51,887 nt of DNA, from positions 1 through 51,887 of the forward strand of contig WGCN01000056.1 of NCBI GenBank assembly GCA_015493745.1, read 5' to 3'. Positions within the stretch are counted from its first letter, which is position 1, and each line of letters starts with the position of its first letter. The position numbers and the translations under genes were made by a program. Shown here piece after piece: positions 23,826 through 33,750 of the stretch. This DNA is from Calditrichales bacterium (lineage in GTDB: Bacteria > Calditrichota > Calditrichia > Calditrichales > J004). A model generated the notes under the pieces. It had not been told where the DNA came from, searched no databases, and was given only the letters and a program-made list of their open reading frames with translations.

Positions 23826-24998
23826 ATGTACCGTTTATTGCTTGTTGTTTTTATTTTCGGCGGGCTTCTGGCTTTCCCCGGATGCGCCCAGGATAAAGAG
23901 GACGTCGATGAGCCCGTGGTTCCGGCAAGGGTATTGACCGGTGACGGGAAACCGGAAACACTATCCCAGTCTCGTCAGAATGCCATTACCCGGGCTGTGG
24001 CGCACGTGAGTCCCGGCGTTGTGTCCATAAACGTGATCAAAATCCAGGAGCGTATTCAACGCGCACCCATAATACGCGATCCCTTTTTTCAGCGTTTTTT
24101 CCCGGAAATATTCCGGGATCGCCGCTACCGGGAAAAGGCTAAATCCATCGGCTCCGGCTTTGTGATCTCTTCGGACGGTTATGTGGTCACCAACGATCAT
24201 GTGGCCGGCAACGGTACTGAGATTACCGTAAGCTTTCCCGATGGCAAGGAATACCAGGCGCGCCTGATCGGCAGCGATCCCATTTCGGATATCGCGTTGT
24301 TAAAGGTGGACGGCGGACCCTTTACCCCCATTGCCCTGGGAAATTCCGATGATATCTTAATCGGTGAGTGGGCCATCGCTCTCGGCAATCCTTTTGGCCT
24401 GTTCGAGCGCACGGAACCGACGGTCACCGTCGGCGTGATCAGTGCCCTGAACCGTAACTTCGGACGTGTGGATGAAGGACGTATCTATCAGGATATGATC
24501 CAAACCGATGCCGCCATCAATAAAGGTAACAGCGGCGGGCCCCTGTGCAATGCCATGGGTGAGGTGATCGGCATGAATACCTTTATTTATACCGGTGACC
24601 GCTATGCTTCCGGATCGGTGGGGATCGGTTTTGCCATTCCCATAAACCGGATAAAGGAAATCGTTGCCGGATTAAAAAACAACACCATTGACCGCGACTA
24701 CTGGATCGGGTTTTCCTATCTGCCCTTAACGCCCTATCTGGCCCGGCAAATGGGCTATAAAAACAATAAAGGTATTTATGTCGGGCGTATAACCCGTTTC
24801 AGTCCGGCGGATAAGGCCGGGGTGGAACTGGGGGATATTATCGTGGAAATTAACGGTATTACGGTCTACGATGAAGAAACTGTCAATAAAGCCATGGGCT
24901 CGGCTTATCTCAATGTCGGTGATCATTTGCCCATAAAAGTGTGGCGGGAAAACCGCTATCTTGATATCGACATCATTCTGGAGAAAAGACATGATTGA
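23826..24998 (+). CDS. HtrA/DegP-type S1C serine protease with PDZ domain
   Basis: A 390-residue exported trypsin-like protease. The N-terminus is a signal sequence ending LLAFPGC (Cys20), which could be a non-standard lipobox. The triad is His125 (VVTNDHVAG), Asp155 (DPISDIALLKVD) and Ser236 (GNSGGPL). A single PDZ domain covers about residues 290-388 (KGIYVGRITRFSPADKAGVELGDIIVEING). It would degrade or refold misfolded proteins in the periplasm. It starts 3 bases after the transaldolase stop and overlaps purB by 8 bases, an unusual partnership that probably reflects only the compact gene run. Confidence 0.93.
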   Translation: MYRLLLVVFIFGGLLAFPGCAQDKEDVDEPVVPARVLTGDGKPETLSQSRQNAITRAVAHVSPGVVSINVIKIQERIQRAPIIRDPFFQRFFPEIFRDRRYREKAKSIGSGFVISSDGYVVTNDHVAGNGTEITVSFPDGKEYQARLIGSDPISDIALLKVDGGPFTPIALGNSDDILIGEWAIALGNPFGLFERTEPTVTVGVISALNRNFGRVDEGRIYQDMIQTDAAINKGNSGGPLCNAMGEVIGMNTFIYTGDRYASGSVGIGFAIPINRIKEIVAGLKNNTIDRDYWIGFSYLPLTPYLARQMGYKNNKGIYVGRITRFSPADKAGVELGDIIVEINGITVYDEETVNKAMGSAYLNVGDHLPIKVWRENRYLDIDIILEKRHD

Positions 24999-26286
24999 CC
25001 GCTATAGCCTGCCGGAAATAGCTCATATCTGGTCCGATGAAAACCGCTTCCAAAAATGGCTGGATATTGAAATAGCCGCCTGTGAAGCCCATCAGAAATT
25101 AGGCGTTATTCCGGCGCAGGCCTTGAAGGAAATCAAGGAAAAAGCCCGTTTTGAAACAGCGCGGATCCTGGAAATCGAAGAAGAGGTTAAGCACGATGTG
25201 ATTGCCTTTTTAACCAATGTGGCCGAATACGTGGGGCCTGCTTCCCGCTACATTCATTACGGCATGACCTCTTCGGATGTGCTGGATACCGCATTGGCCA
25301 TGCAAATGGTGGAAGCGGGCCGGCTTATCATGGAAAAGCTGAAAGCCCTGACCGCCGTTGTCGGCCGTCGCGCCGTCGAATTTAAGGATACGGTGATGAT
25401 GGGCCGCTCTCACGGCATACATGCCGAACCGGTGACCTTTGGCTTTAAGCTGGCTGTGTGGTATGACGAATTACAACGCCAGATCGAACGGCTGGAGGCG
25501 GCCATCGAAACCGTGCGCGTGGGGCAGGTCTCCGGTGCCGTGGGGACTTTCGCGCACCTGGATCCACAGGTGCAGGAGATGACTTGCGAAAAACTCGGCT
25601 TGAAAAGCGCCCGTATTTCCACCCAGGTACTTCAGCGTGACCGTCATGCCCAGTATATGTCGGCCCTGGCTCTGATCGGCGGCACACTGGAAAAAATAGC
25701 TGTGGAAATCCGTCATCTGCAACGCACGGAAGTTCTGGAAGCGGAAGAGGGCTTTACCAGGGGACAGAAGGGGTCTTCGGCCATGCCCCATAAAAAAAAT
25801 CCCATCATCAGTGAACGGCTGACCGGTATGGCCCGCCTGTTGCGTTCCAATACCCATGCGGCCTATGAGAATATAGCTCTCTGGCATGAGCGGGACATTT
25901 CGCATTCCTCCGTGGAACGGGTCATTTTGCCGGACAGCACCATGTTGCTGTACTATATGCTGGTTAAGGCCATCTCACTGATCGAGAATCTGAGGGTGAT
26001 TCCCGAAAATATGATGCGTAACCTGGAAATAACCCACGGCCTGTATAACTCCCAGGCGATATTGCTGGCGCTTACCCAAAAGGGTGTCAAGCGGGAAGAG
26101 GCCTACAGAATGGTGCAGCGTAATGCCATGAAGGTATGGGAAGAGAAAACGGATTTTACCGAAACCGTAAAAAAGGACACGGAAATTCTGAAGCATTTAT
26201 CCTCCGAAGAAATTAGCGCCCTTTGTGGTCTGGAAGGCAAGCTGAAGAATATAGACTACATTTTTAATCGATTAGGCTTGCTCTGA
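24991..26286 (+). CDS. purB: Adenylosuccinate lyase
   Basis: A 431-residue enzyme of the fumarase/aspartase superfamily with the signature GSSAMPHKKNP and the active-site segments MTSSDVLDTALAMQ and MMGRSHGIHAEP. It cleaves SAICAR and adenylosuccinate, releasing fumarate, in purine synthesis. ATG 24991 (MIDRYSLPEIAHIW) is chosen because this is where the family starts and GGAG precedes it; a longer frame open to 24961 lies within the protease gene. It overlaps the htrA-type gene by 8 bases. Confidence 0.96.
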   Translation: MIDRYSLPEIAHIWSDENRFQKWLDIEIAACEAHQKLGVIPAQALKEIKEKARFETARILEIEEEVKHDVIAFLTNVAEYVGPASRYIHYGMTSSDVLDTALAMQMVEAGRLIMEKLKALTAVVGRRAVEFKDTVMMGRSHGIHAEPVTFGFKLAVWYDELQRQIERLEAAIETVRVGQVSGAVGTFAHLDPQVQEMTCEKLGLKSARISTQVLQRDRHAQYMSALALIGGTLEKIAVEIRHLQRTEVLEAEEGFTRGQKGSSAMPHKKNPIISERLTGMARLLRSNTHAAYENIALWHERDISHSSVERVILPDSTMLLYYMLVKAISLIENLRVIPENMMRNLEITHGLYNSQAILLALTQKGVKREEAYRMVQRNAMKVWEEKTDFTETVKKDTEILKHLSSEEISALCGLEGKLKNIDYIFNRLGLL

Positions 26287-26333
26287 TAACTTTTTGCGGT
26301 TATCATCTGCCATGTATTTAAAGAAGGATTGAT

Positions 26334-26978
26334 ATGATTGCCAAAGAAGGATACCCGATAATTGGCGGCACGTTGCTTATCGTGCTGGCCCTGGCCGCGG
26401 GGGCATATTTTACCGGTTCGCTTACTCTGGAGATACTAACCGGGGTGTTTATCGCCCTGACATTTTTTCATCTCTATTTTTTCCGTGATCCCGTAAGGCC
26501 GGTGCCCGAGGGGGAAAAGCTGATAATTTCACCCGCGGATGGTCATGTCGTTAAAATAGAGGAGGTCGATGAACCGCTCTATTTTAAGGAAAAAGTACGT
26601 AAGGTTTCCATCTTCCTGTCTGTTTTTGATGTGCATGTTAACCGCATGCCCATAGCGGGAGAAGTGGATTTTGTGGATTACAGACCGGGCCGGTTTCTGG
26701 CCGCTTTTGCCGATGATGCTTCCGATCATAATGAACAATCCGTCATCGGCGTGCGTTCGGATCATGGCCGGGTATTGTTTAAGCAGATTGCCGGATTGAT
26801 CGCCCGGCGTATCATCTATTATTCCAGGGTAGGCGACCGGGTAAAACCGGGCGAACGCATGGGGCTGATCCGCTACGGATCGCGGATCGATATGTTTTTT
26901 CCACTGGATGTGGAGGTAAAGGTTAAACTTAAACAACGCGTACGGTGTGGCGCCAGCGTTATTGGGGAGTTCCCGTGA
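26334..26978 (+). CDS. psd: Phosphatidylserine decarboxylase proenzyme, short type
   Basis: A 214-residue membrane-associated enzyme making phosphatidylethanolamine. It has two N-terminal hydrophobic segments, then FFRDPVRPVP, SPADGHVV, FLSVFDVHVNRMPIAG and YYSRVGDRVKPGERMGLIRYGSRID. Self-cleavage is expected between Gly182 and Ser183, giving the pyruvoyl cofactor on the alpha chain; RYGS replaces the LGST of the long bacterial form, as is usual in the short type. It overlaps pssA by 4 bases (GTGA), and the two enzymes act in succession in phosphatidylethanolamine synthesis. Confidence 0.95.
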   Translation: MIAKEGYPIIGGTLLIVLALAAGAYFTGSLTLEILTGVFIALTFFHLYFFRDPVRPVPEGEKLIISPADGHVVKIEEVDEPLYFKEKVRKVSIFLSVFDVHVNRMPIAGEVDFVDYRPGRFLAAFADDASDHNEQSVIGVRSDHGRVLFKQIAGLIARRIIYYSRVGDRVKPGERMGLIRYGSRIDMFFPLDVEVKVKLKQRVRCGASVIGEFP

Positions 26979-27712
26979 TCAGGATATCACGTTCCATCGT
27001 ACCTAATTTTTTCACCGTAGGCAATATGCTGGGAGGATTTCTGGCTATTGTTTTTGCGGTGGATAAAGGGGATGTTATTTTTGCTTCATGGATGATCGTT
27101 CTGGCCGGCTTTCTGGATGCCGTGGACGGCAAGGTGGCCCGGATTACCAATTCCGCCAGTAAGTTCGGTGTGGAATATGATTCCCTGGCCGATGTGGTTT
27201 CTTTTGGTGTGGCCCCGTCCATACTTATCTATGAGTTTTACTTTAAGCAGGTGGATGACATCGGTTTTCTGATAAGTTTTTTTCCGTTGTTGTTCGGAAG
27301 CATTCGTCTGGCGCGTTTTAATGTGCAACTCACCGGTTTCAGTAAAAGCCATTTCAAGGGACTGCCCATACCGGCCGCCGCTTTTACACTGGTCGGATAT
27401 ATCATGTTCATGCACTTCTTCTTTGAGGGCGAAGTATTTCCGCGCGGCTTGTTTGCCGTGACCCTGCTGGTTTCGCTTTTGATGGTCAGCAACGTACGTT
27501 ACGAAGTGATGCCCCCGCTTTCTTTCCGTGGCGGCGTCCGTCAGAAAGTGGTTATCAGCCTGCTTATTATTGCCGGAATATTATTGGTGCTTTATCCTAT
27601 GGCCATATTGTTTCCCATGATGCTGACCTATATTTTCAGCGGTATGGTTATTACGCTTTTCCATTTGAATACGCGTAAAAAGGATAAAAGGAAAAAACTT
27701 AAAACAGACTAA
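26975..27712 (+). CDS. pssA: CDP-diacylglycerol-serine O-phosphatidyltransferase
   Basis: A 245-residue polytopic membrane enzyme of the CDP-alcohol phosphatidyltransferase family. The catalytic motif is visible as [11 protein letters not shown] then [14 protein letters not shown] (D-G-x2-A-R-x8-G-x3-D-x3-D). It makes phosphatidylserine, the substrate of the decarboxylase encoded just upstream. GTG 26975 is preferred: GGGGAG lies just upstream and the protein then starts [17 protein letters not shown], as in the family; a GTG at 26945 would add 10 residues inside psd. A basic C-terminal tail ([14 protein letters not shown]) faces the cytoplasm. Confidence 0.95.
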   Translation: MIRISRSIVPNFFTVGNMLGGFLAIVFAVDKGDVIFASWMIVLAGFLDAVDGKVARITNSASKFGVEYDSLADVVSFGVAPSILIYEFYFKQVDDIGFLISFFPLLFGSIRLARFNVQLTGFSKSHFKGLPIPAAAFTLVGYIMFMHFFFEGEVFPRGLFAVTLLVSLLMVSNVRYEVMPPLSFRGGVRQKVVISLLIIAGILLVLYPMAILFPMMLTYIFSGMVITLFHLNTRKKDKRKKLKTD

Positions 27713-27728
27713 AACAGAAAGGTCTGCC

Positions 27729-27956
27729 ATGTTTGGTATAGGAACGACGGAACTCATTGTAATCCTGTTCATCATTTTATTGGTTTTTGGCTCCAAAAAA
27801 CTGCCGGAACTGGCCCGGGGACTGGGCCGGGGCATAAATGAATTCAAGAGGGCCACTCAGGAAATTCAGGAAGAGTTGGATGTTTCCGGTAAAATAAAAG
27901 AGGAAAAGAAAACGCCGGATAAGACCGAAGAGAATGATACAGCCAAGGGAGAGTAA
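27729..27956 (+). CDS. tatA: Twin-arginine translocase subunit TatA/E
   Basis: A 75-residue protein with the TatA layout: [42 protein letters not shown], that is, one N-terminal membrane helix, the FGSKKLPE hinge, an amphipathic helix and a charged tail. It forms the pore-like component for export of folded proteins. No tatB or tatC is adjacent. It lies 16 bases after pssA and 5 bases before gatA. Confidence 0.95.
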   Translation: MFGIGTTELIVILFIILLVFGSKKLPELARGLGRGINEFKRATQEIQEELDVSGKIKEEKKTPDKTEENDTAKGE

Positions 27957-27961
27957 AGAGA

Positions 27962-29383
27962 TTGTCAGACTTTTCCCTTTCCATGCTTGCGGATGTGGCG
28001 GAAGGCCGGCTTTCCGTGGAAAAACGCGTCCGTGCTTTTTTGCAAAAGTGCCGGGACAACAAAGAGTTAAACGCTTTTATTACCCTTTTTGAAGAGCGGG
28101 CCCTTGAACAGGCCCGTGCCATTGACCGGAAACGGCAAGCCGGACAACAAACAGGACGACTGGCCGGAATGGTAGTGGCGGTGAAGGATAATATCGTTAT
28201 AAAAGGCGCGCCAACCACCTGTGCCAGTAAAATACTGGGCCGTTATGACTCACCATACAACGCTACCGTTGTGGAACGTCTGCTGGCCGAGGATGCCGTT
28301 ATCCTGGGTAAAACCAATATGGATGAGTTCGCCATGGGCTCTTCCAATGAAAACTCTGCTTTTGGCGTGGTAAAAAATCCACATGACCCGGAGCGGGTTC
28401 CCGGCGGAAGCAGTGGCGGATCGGCCGTGGCCGTGGCCGCGGGGCTGGTGGATGCCGCTCTGGGCAGCGATACCGGCGGCAGTATCCGTCAGCCGGCCTC
28501 TTTTACCGGCACATACGGGATAAAACCCGGGTATGGCCGGGTTTCACGCTATGGCCTGGTGGCTTTTGGCTCCTCATTGGATCAGATCGGGGTGTTTGCC
28601 AATGATCCTGCCGTGAGCGCCCTGGTACTGGAAGTCATTTCCGGACATGACAATAAGGACTCTACCTCGGCAGCCGTGCCATCCTTTAGTGCAAAATCAA
28701 ACGGTGATGTTTCCGGTTTGAAAATCGGCGTGCCCGCGGAGTATTTTCAGGAAGGGCTGGACCCGGTTATTGAAAAAGGGGTACGGGACCTGATCGATGA
28801 CATGGCCGGTGCCGGAGCGGAGATCGTGGATATTTCCCTGCCCATGACCGACTATGCCGTCTCCATATACTATATTATTGCCACGGCCGAAGCCTCATCC
28901 AACCTCTCCCGCTTTGACGGGGTGCGTTACGGTCGTCGTGCCGAAGAGCCGGCCGACTTGACGGATATGTATGCCCGCACCCGTAACGAGGGCTTTGGTG
29001 ATGAAGTGAAACGGCGCATCATGCTGGGGACCTATGTGCTTTCCGCCGGATATTATGACGCCTATTATAACAAGGCCATGCGGGTACGGCGCCTGCTAAA
29101 GGAAAACTTTGACGAAGCCTTTAAAAAATGTGATGTGATTTTGTCACCGACAACTCCCTCAACCGCTTTCCGTTTTGGAGAGAAGATCGATGATCCTCTG
29201 TCCATGTATTTGCAGGATATCTATACCGTATCGGCCAATCTCGCCGGTATTTCGGCCATAAGCATCCCGGCCGGAAAAGATGCCGACGGTTTGCCGTTTG
29301 GTATTCAGGCCCAGGCGCCGCCCTTTAATGAACACGTCCTGTTTAACTGCGCTCAATTTATCCATAACCTCAAATCGATCTGA
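27962..29383 (+). CDS. gatA: Glutamyl-tRNA(Gln)/aspartyl-tRNA(Asn) amidotransferase subunit A
   Basis: A 473-residue amidase-signature enzyme with the Lys/Ser/Ser triad in VAVKDNIV, GSDTGGSIRQP and GGSSGGSAVAVAAG. It releases ammonia from glutamine for GatB to amidate mischarged tRNA. The start is TTG 27962 behind AGGGAGAGTAAAGAG; the first family-like residues (SMLADVAEGRLSVEKRV) follow soon after. gatB begins 2 bases after the stop. gatC, often beside gatA, is not in the window. Confidence 0.96.
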   Translation: MSDFSLSMLADVAEGRLSVEKRVRAFLQKCRDNKELNAFITLFEERALEQARAIDRKRQAGQQTGRLAGMVVAVKDNIVIKGAPTTCASKILGRYDSPYNATVVERLLAEDAVILGKTNMDEFAMGSSNENSAFGVVKNPHDPERVPGGSSGGSAVAVAAGLVDAALGSDTGGSIRQPASFTGTYGIKPGYGRVSRYGLVAFGSSLDQIGVFANDPAVSALVLEVISGHDNKDSTSAAVPSFSAKSNGDVSGLKIGVPAEYFQEGLDPVIEKGVRDLIDDMAGAGAEIVDISLPMTDYAVSIYYIIATAEASSNLSRFDGVRYGRRAEEPADLTDMYARTRNEGFGDEVKRRIMLGTYVLSAGYYDAYYNKAMRVRRLLKENFDEAFKKCDVILSPTTPSTAFRFGEKIDDPLSMYLQDIYTVSANLAGISAISIPAGKDADGLPFGIQAQAPPFNEHVLFNCAQFIHNLKSI

Positions 29384-29385
29384 TT

Positions 29386-30825
29386 ATGAAATACGAAGTT
29401 GTTATCGGACTGGAAATACATGCCCAGCTCTCTACCCGCACAAAAATATTTTGCGGTTGTTCCACCGCTTTCGGAGCACAGCCGAATACTCAGGTTTGTC
29501 CCGTATGCCTGGGTATGCCCGGCAGCCTGCCGGTGTTGAACAAACAGGTGGTGCACTATGCCCTTAAAATGGGACTGGCCACCCGGTCAAAAATAAACCG
29601 GCGCAATATATTTGCCCGCAAAAACTATTTTTACGCCGATCTGCCCAAGGGCTATCAGATATCACAGTTTGAACTGCCGATATGTGAACATGGGGTTCTG
29701 GAGATTCCCTCGGGCGAAGGGACAAAAAAAATCGGTATTACGCGCATCCATATGGAAGAGGACGCCGGTAAATCGATACATGACGAAGCCTTTGTCAGTA
29801 AACATGAAACCCTGGTGGATCTGAACCGTTGCGGGGTACCGCTGATTGAGATCGTTTCCGAACCCGATCTGCGCAGCGCGGCCGATGCCGCGGCCTATGT
29901 GACTAAAATGCGCCAACTGGTGCGCTACCTGGGGATATGTGACGGGAATATGGAAGAGGGTAGTTTGCGTTGTGATGCCAATGTGAGTATCCGGCCCGTT
30001 GGCCAAACCACCCTGGGCACAAAAACAGAACTTAAAAACATGAATTCCATAAAAAATGTGGAGAAGGCCATCTCCTATGAAATAAAACGTCAAACGGAAA
30101 TTTTGGAGGATGGCGGCAACATCGTTCAGCAAACCCTGCTTTGGGACCCCGACAAAAATGAGGCCCGCCCCATGCGCGGCAAGGAAGATTCCCACGATTA
30201 CCGCTATTTCCCCGATCCTGATCTGGCGGAGGTCTGTATCGATGAGCCGTGGTTGCAGCGGGCACAGGAGGAATTACCCGAACTGCCCGATGCGCGACGA
30301 CTGCGCTTTGAACGGGAACTGGGCTTGCCGGCTTATGACGCCGAACTGCTGACCTCCAGCCGGGAGGTGGCCGACTACTTTGAAGAAACACTTTCCCGGA
30401 CTAACAACGCTAAAAAAACAAGTAACTGGGTTATGGGGGAAGTCCTGCGGTTGAGCAAGGAAAAAAACTGCTCCGTAAGAGAACTCCCGGTAACAGCGGC
30501 GCGCCTGGCCGAGCTGATGCAAGCCGTGGAAAAGGGTGAGGTGAGCCAAAGTGCCGCCAAAACCGTCTTCGAGGCCATGGACAAGGATGATGCTCCGGTA
30601 AAGGTTCTGATCGAAAAACTGGGCTTAAAGCAACTTTCCGATGTGAGTGCGCTTGAGGAAATAATCGACCGTATCTTTGCAGAGAATCCCGATAAGGTCG
30701 AGAGTTATAAAAACGGAAAAACAAAATTAATGGGATTTTTTATGGGCAGCGTTATGCGTATTTCGCAGGGTAAAGCCGATCCGCAAAAGGTGAGTGCCAT
30801 GCTGCGGGAAAAACTCTCCTCATAA
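29386..30825 (+). CDS. gatB: Glutamyl-tRNA(Gln)/aspartyl-tRNA(Asn) amidotransferase subunit B
   Basis: A 479-residue subunit that binds and phosphorylates the mischarged tRNA and transfers ammonia made by GatA. Family segments are clear: VVIGLEIHAQLST, CPVCLGMPGSLPVLN, YFYADLPKGYQISQ, LDANVSIRP-like RCDANVSIRPVG and KEDSHDYRYFPDPDL. The C-terminal helical and YqeY-like tail is complete (MGFFMGSVMRISQGKADPQKV). It starts 2 bases after gatA with no clear ribosome site, suggesting translational coupling. Confidence 0.96.
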   Translation: MKYEVVIGLEIHAQLSTRTKIFCGCSTAFGAQPNTQVCPVCLGMPGSLPVLNKQVVHYALKMGLATRSKINRRNIFARKNYFYADLPKGYQISQFELPICEHGVLEIPSGEGTKKIGITRIHMEEDAGKSIHDEAFVSKHETLVDLNRCGVPLIEIVSEPDLRSAADAAAYVTKMRQLVRYLGICDGNMEEGSLRCDANVSIRPVGQTTLGTKTELKNMNSIKNVEKAISYEIKRQTEILEDGGNIVQQTLLWDPDKNEARPMRGKEDSHDYRYFPDPDLAEVCIDEPWLQRAQEELPELPDARRLRFERELGLPAYDAELLTSSREVADYFEETLSRTNNAKKTSNWVMGEVLRLSKEKNCSVRELPVTAARLAELMQAVEKGEVSQSAAKTVFEAMDKDDAPVKVLIEKLGLKQLSDVSALEEIIDRIFAENPDKVESYKNGKTKLMGFFMGSVMRISQGKADPQKVSAMLREKLSS

Positions 30826-30877
30826 AAATCCGCGACAATTAATCGGTACTTTTTAATTTAACAGAAATGAAGTCTTA

Positions 30878-32713
30878 ATGAGTCAGTCGACACATCTTGA
30901 TCAGGTAACCATCCGTTTTGCCGGAGACTCCGGTGACGGTATGCAGCTTACGGGAACCCAGTTTACCAATACCACCGCCATGGTGGGCAATGATATTTCC
31001 ACCCTGCCGGACTATCCGGCGGAAATCCGCGCACCCGCCGGAACGCTTTTTGGTGTTTCCGGATTTCAACTGCAATTCAGCAGCCATGAAATCCACACCC
31101 CGGGCGATCAGGTGGATGTCTTGGTGGCAATGAACCCGGCCGCCCTTAAGGTTAATCTGCAACATCTCAAGGATAACGGCATTATCATCGCCAATGCGGA
31201 TGCCTTTACCATGCGTAACCTGAAACTGGCCGGGTATGAGCAAAATCCTCTGGAAGATGGCAGTCTGGAAGGCTTTCAGCTTTTTGCCGTTCCCATTTCC
31301 ACCCTGACCCGGGAGGCTTTGGTGGATGTGGCCATGGGGGCCAGGGATAAGGATCGTTCCAAGAACTTTTTTGCCCTGGGCATCACTTATTGGATGTTCA
31401 GCCGGCCGTTGGAGGTGACCCTGAAGTGGATCGAAGAGAAGTTCTCCGGCAAGCCGGAACTGATCGATGCCAATAAAAAAGCTTTGAACGCGGGCTACAG
31501 TTACGCCCTGTCCACGGAAGTTTTTACCACCACCTATACGGTGGAGAAAGCAAGTACCGCGTCGGGAACTTATCGTAAAATCACCGGCAATGAAGCCGTG
31601 AGCCTGGGGTTGATCGTGGCCGCGCATAAAGCCGGTCGTCCTCTTTTCCTCGGTGGTTATCCCATTACACCGGCCTCGGATATCTTGCACAATCTGGCAA
31701 AATACCGCCATTACGATGTGAAGACTTTTCAGGCCGAAGATGAAATTGCCGGTGTGGGCGCGGCCATCGGCGCCTCCTACAGCGGCGCTTTGGGGGTAAC
31801 CGCCTCCAGCGGCCCGGGCATCGCCTTAAAATCGGAATTTATCGGGTATGCCGTGATGACCGAAATCCCCCTGGTGGTTATCAATGTACAGCGCGGCGGC
31901 CCTTCCACCGGTCTGCCGACCAAAACGGAGCAGGCCGATCTGTTTCAGGCTTTTTACGGACGCAATGGGGAGGCACCGCTGCCTATCGTGGCCGCCAAGA
32001 GCCCCGCCGATTGTTTCCAGACAGCCCTGGAAGCGGCTCACATGGCCATAAAATTTGCCACACCGGTATTTTTGCTTACCGACGGCTATCTGGCCAATGG
32101 CGCGGAACCGTGGCTGATACCCGATGTGGCGGATATAGCGGAGATCCGGGAGCCGCTGGCACAGCCCGGTGAAGAGTACCTGCCCTATAAACGCGATCGG
32201 CAAACCCTGGCCCGTACATTGGCCGTTCCGGGTACGGAAGGGCTGGAACACCGCTTGGGCGGACTGGAGAAGGAAGACCTTACCGGCAATGTATCCTATG
32301 ATCCGGAAAACCACCACCGCATGATTCACCTGCGGCAGGAAAAGGTGGAAAAAGTGGCTGATTTTATACCGCCGCCCGATTTTTCCGGTGCCCAGGAGGG
32401 GAACCTTTTGATTATCAGTTGGGGGAGTACCTTCGGTACCGTTTTCAGCGCTTTGGAAGAGGTTAAAAAACAGGGCCGGGAAGTCTCCTGGATGCATCTG
32501 CGCTGGATAAACCCGCTGCCGGAAATGCTGGGACGCCTGATAGGCAACTTTAAAAATGTGCTGGTACCGGAAATTAATGCCGGGCAGTTGGTAAAGATAA
32601 TTCGGTCGGAGTATTTGGTGGATGCCAAAGGATTTGACCGGGTACGCGGCTTACCCCTGCAAACCCATGAACTGGTGGAAGAGATTTCCTCCTATTTTGA
32701 GGAGAAAAAATGA
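30878..32713 (+). CDS. korA: 2-oxoacid:acceptor oxidoreductase, fused gamma-alpha subunit (KorA type)
   Basis: A 611-residue fusion. Residues about 1-200 are the gamma domain (IRFAGDSGDGMQLTG), residues about 230-611 the alpha (pyrimidine-binding) domain (GNEAVSLGLIVAAHKAGRPLFLGGYPITPASD; EDEIAGVGAAIGASYSGA). With KorB it oxidises a 2-oxoacid, most often 2-oxoglutarate, to the acyl-CoA with reduction of ferredoxin, or runs in reverse in CO2-fixing organisms. The two-subunit gamma-alpha plus beta layout is the KorAB form. It overlaps korB by 4 bases (ATGA). The substrate is inferred from subunit layout, not from residues. Confidence 0.92.
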   Translation: MSQSTHLDQVTIRFAGDSGDGMQLTGTQFTNTTAMVGNDISTLPDYPAEIRAPAGTLFGVSGFQLQFSSHEIHTPGDQVDVLVAMNPAALKVNLQHLKDNGIIIANADAFTMRNLKLAGYEQNPLEDGSLEGFQLFAVPISTLTREALVDVAMGARDKDRSKNFFALGITYWMFSRPLEVTLKWIEEKFSGKPELIDANKKALNAGYSYALSTEVFTTTYTVEKASTASGTYRKITGNEAVSLGLIVAAHKAGRPLFLGGYPITPASDILHNLAKYRHYDVKTFQAEDEIAGVGAAIGASYSGALGVTASSGPGIALKSEFIGYAVMTEIPLVVINVQRGGPSTGLPTKTEQADLFQAFYGRNGEAPLPIVAAKSPADCFQTALEAAHMAIKFATPVFLLTDGYLANGAEPWLIPDVADIAEIREPLAQPGEEYLPYKRDRQTLARTLAVPGTEGLEHRLGGLEKEDLTGNVSYDPENHHRMIHLRQEKVEKVADFIPPPDFSGAQEGNLLIISWGSTFGTVFSALEEVKKQGREVSWMHLRWINPLPEMLGRLIGNFKNVLVPEINAGQLVKIIRSEYLVDAKGFDRVRGLPLQTHELVEEISSYFEEKK

Positions 32714-33738
32714 GTACGATAGAGACCCTGGAACAAAAAGAGCTGAAATATACCAAGGAAGACTTTATCAGCGATCAGGAAGTGCGCTGGTGTCCCGGTT
32801 GCGGAGATTATTCCATTTTAGCCCAGATGCGCCGTCTGTTGCCGGAACTGGGCGTTAAAAAGGAGAATGTGGTCTTTGTATCGGGGATCGGGTGTTCCAG
32901 CCGTTTCCCTTACTATATGGACACCTACGGCCTGCATGGCATTCATGGCCGCGCCCCGGCCCTGGCTTCCGGCATTAAGCTGGCCAATCCCGACCTGACG
33001 GTATTTATCATCACCGGAGACGGTGATTCCCTGAGTATCGGCGGGAATCATTTTATCCACCTGTGCCGGCGTAATATCGATGTGACGGTGCTTCTTTTTA
33101 ATAACCGTATCTATGGGTTGACCAAGGGGCAGTATTCTCCCACCTCGGAGCGGGGTAAGATAACCAAGTCCTCACCCTATGGCTCACTGGAGGAACCCTT
33201 CAATCCGGTGAAAATGGCCCTGGCTGCCGGCGCCACATTTGTGGCCCGCAGCATGGATCGCGATCCCAAGCATCTGGAAGCCACCCTGCTGGAAGCCGCA
33301 CGGCACAAGGGTACCTCCTTTGTGGAAATTTATCAAAACTGCAACATCTTTAATGATGGCGCCTTTGAAAAATACACCAATATCAAAACCCGTTTCGATA
33401 ATGTGCTCTATTTGAAAAATGACTGGGAATACCGCTTTGGCAAGGAGAACGATAAGCACCTGTTCTGGGACGGCTTCCGGTTTCGGGTGGAAGAGTGGAA
33501 AGAACAGGAAAAACCCCTGTTGCATACACCGGAAGAAATGCCCGTTTCCATGGAGTTTGCCCTGGCGGAATTGAGCGAACGGGATGAGTTCCCCGTGCCG
33601 GTGGGTGTATTTCGTAAACGGCAGGCCGCAACCTATGACGCGTTATTGACCAAACAGATCGAGGAGGTTAAGAAGAGCAAGGGACAGGGCGATTTACAGA
33701 AGCTGTTGGAAGCAGGGAATACCTGGAAAGTGGACTAA
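32710..33738 (+). CDS. korB: 2-oxoacid:acceptor oxidoreductase, beta subunit (KorB type)
   Basis: A 342-residue thiamine diphosphate-binding subunit. WCPGCGDYSIL near the N-terminus and the TPP/Mg motif GDGDSLSIGGNHFIHLCRRNIDVTVLLFNN then YGLTKGQYSPTS are family signatures; CSSRFPYYMDTYGLHGIHGRAPALASG supports the 2-oxoglutarate-type branch. The cysteines in the N-terminal motif and later ones can ligate the Fe-S cluster. It is coupled to korA by an ATGA overlap. No ferredoxin or delta subunit follows. Confidence 0.93.
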   Translation: MSTIETLEQKELKYTKEDFISDQEVRWCPGCGDYSILAQMRRLLPELGVKKENVVFVSGIGCSSRFPYYMDTYGLHGIHGRAPALASGIKLANPDLTVFIITGDGDSLSIGGNHFIHLCRRNIDVTVLLFNNRIYGLTKGQYSPTSERGKITKSSPYGSLEEPFNPVKMALAAGATFVARSMDRDPKHLEATLLEAARHKGTSFVEIYQNCNIFNDGAFEKYTNIKTRFDNVLYLKNDWEYRFGKENDKHLFWDGFRFRVEEWKEQEKPLLHTPEEMPVSMEFALAELSERDEFPVPVGVFRKRQAATYDALLTKQIEEVKKSKGQGDLQKLLEAGNTWKVD

Positions 33739-33750
33739 CCGGAAAATACG

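Noticed and set aside
27957-27961. A missing gatC between tatA and gatA
   Set aside because: The gap is only 5 bases, so gatC is not here; it may lie elsewhere in the genome.
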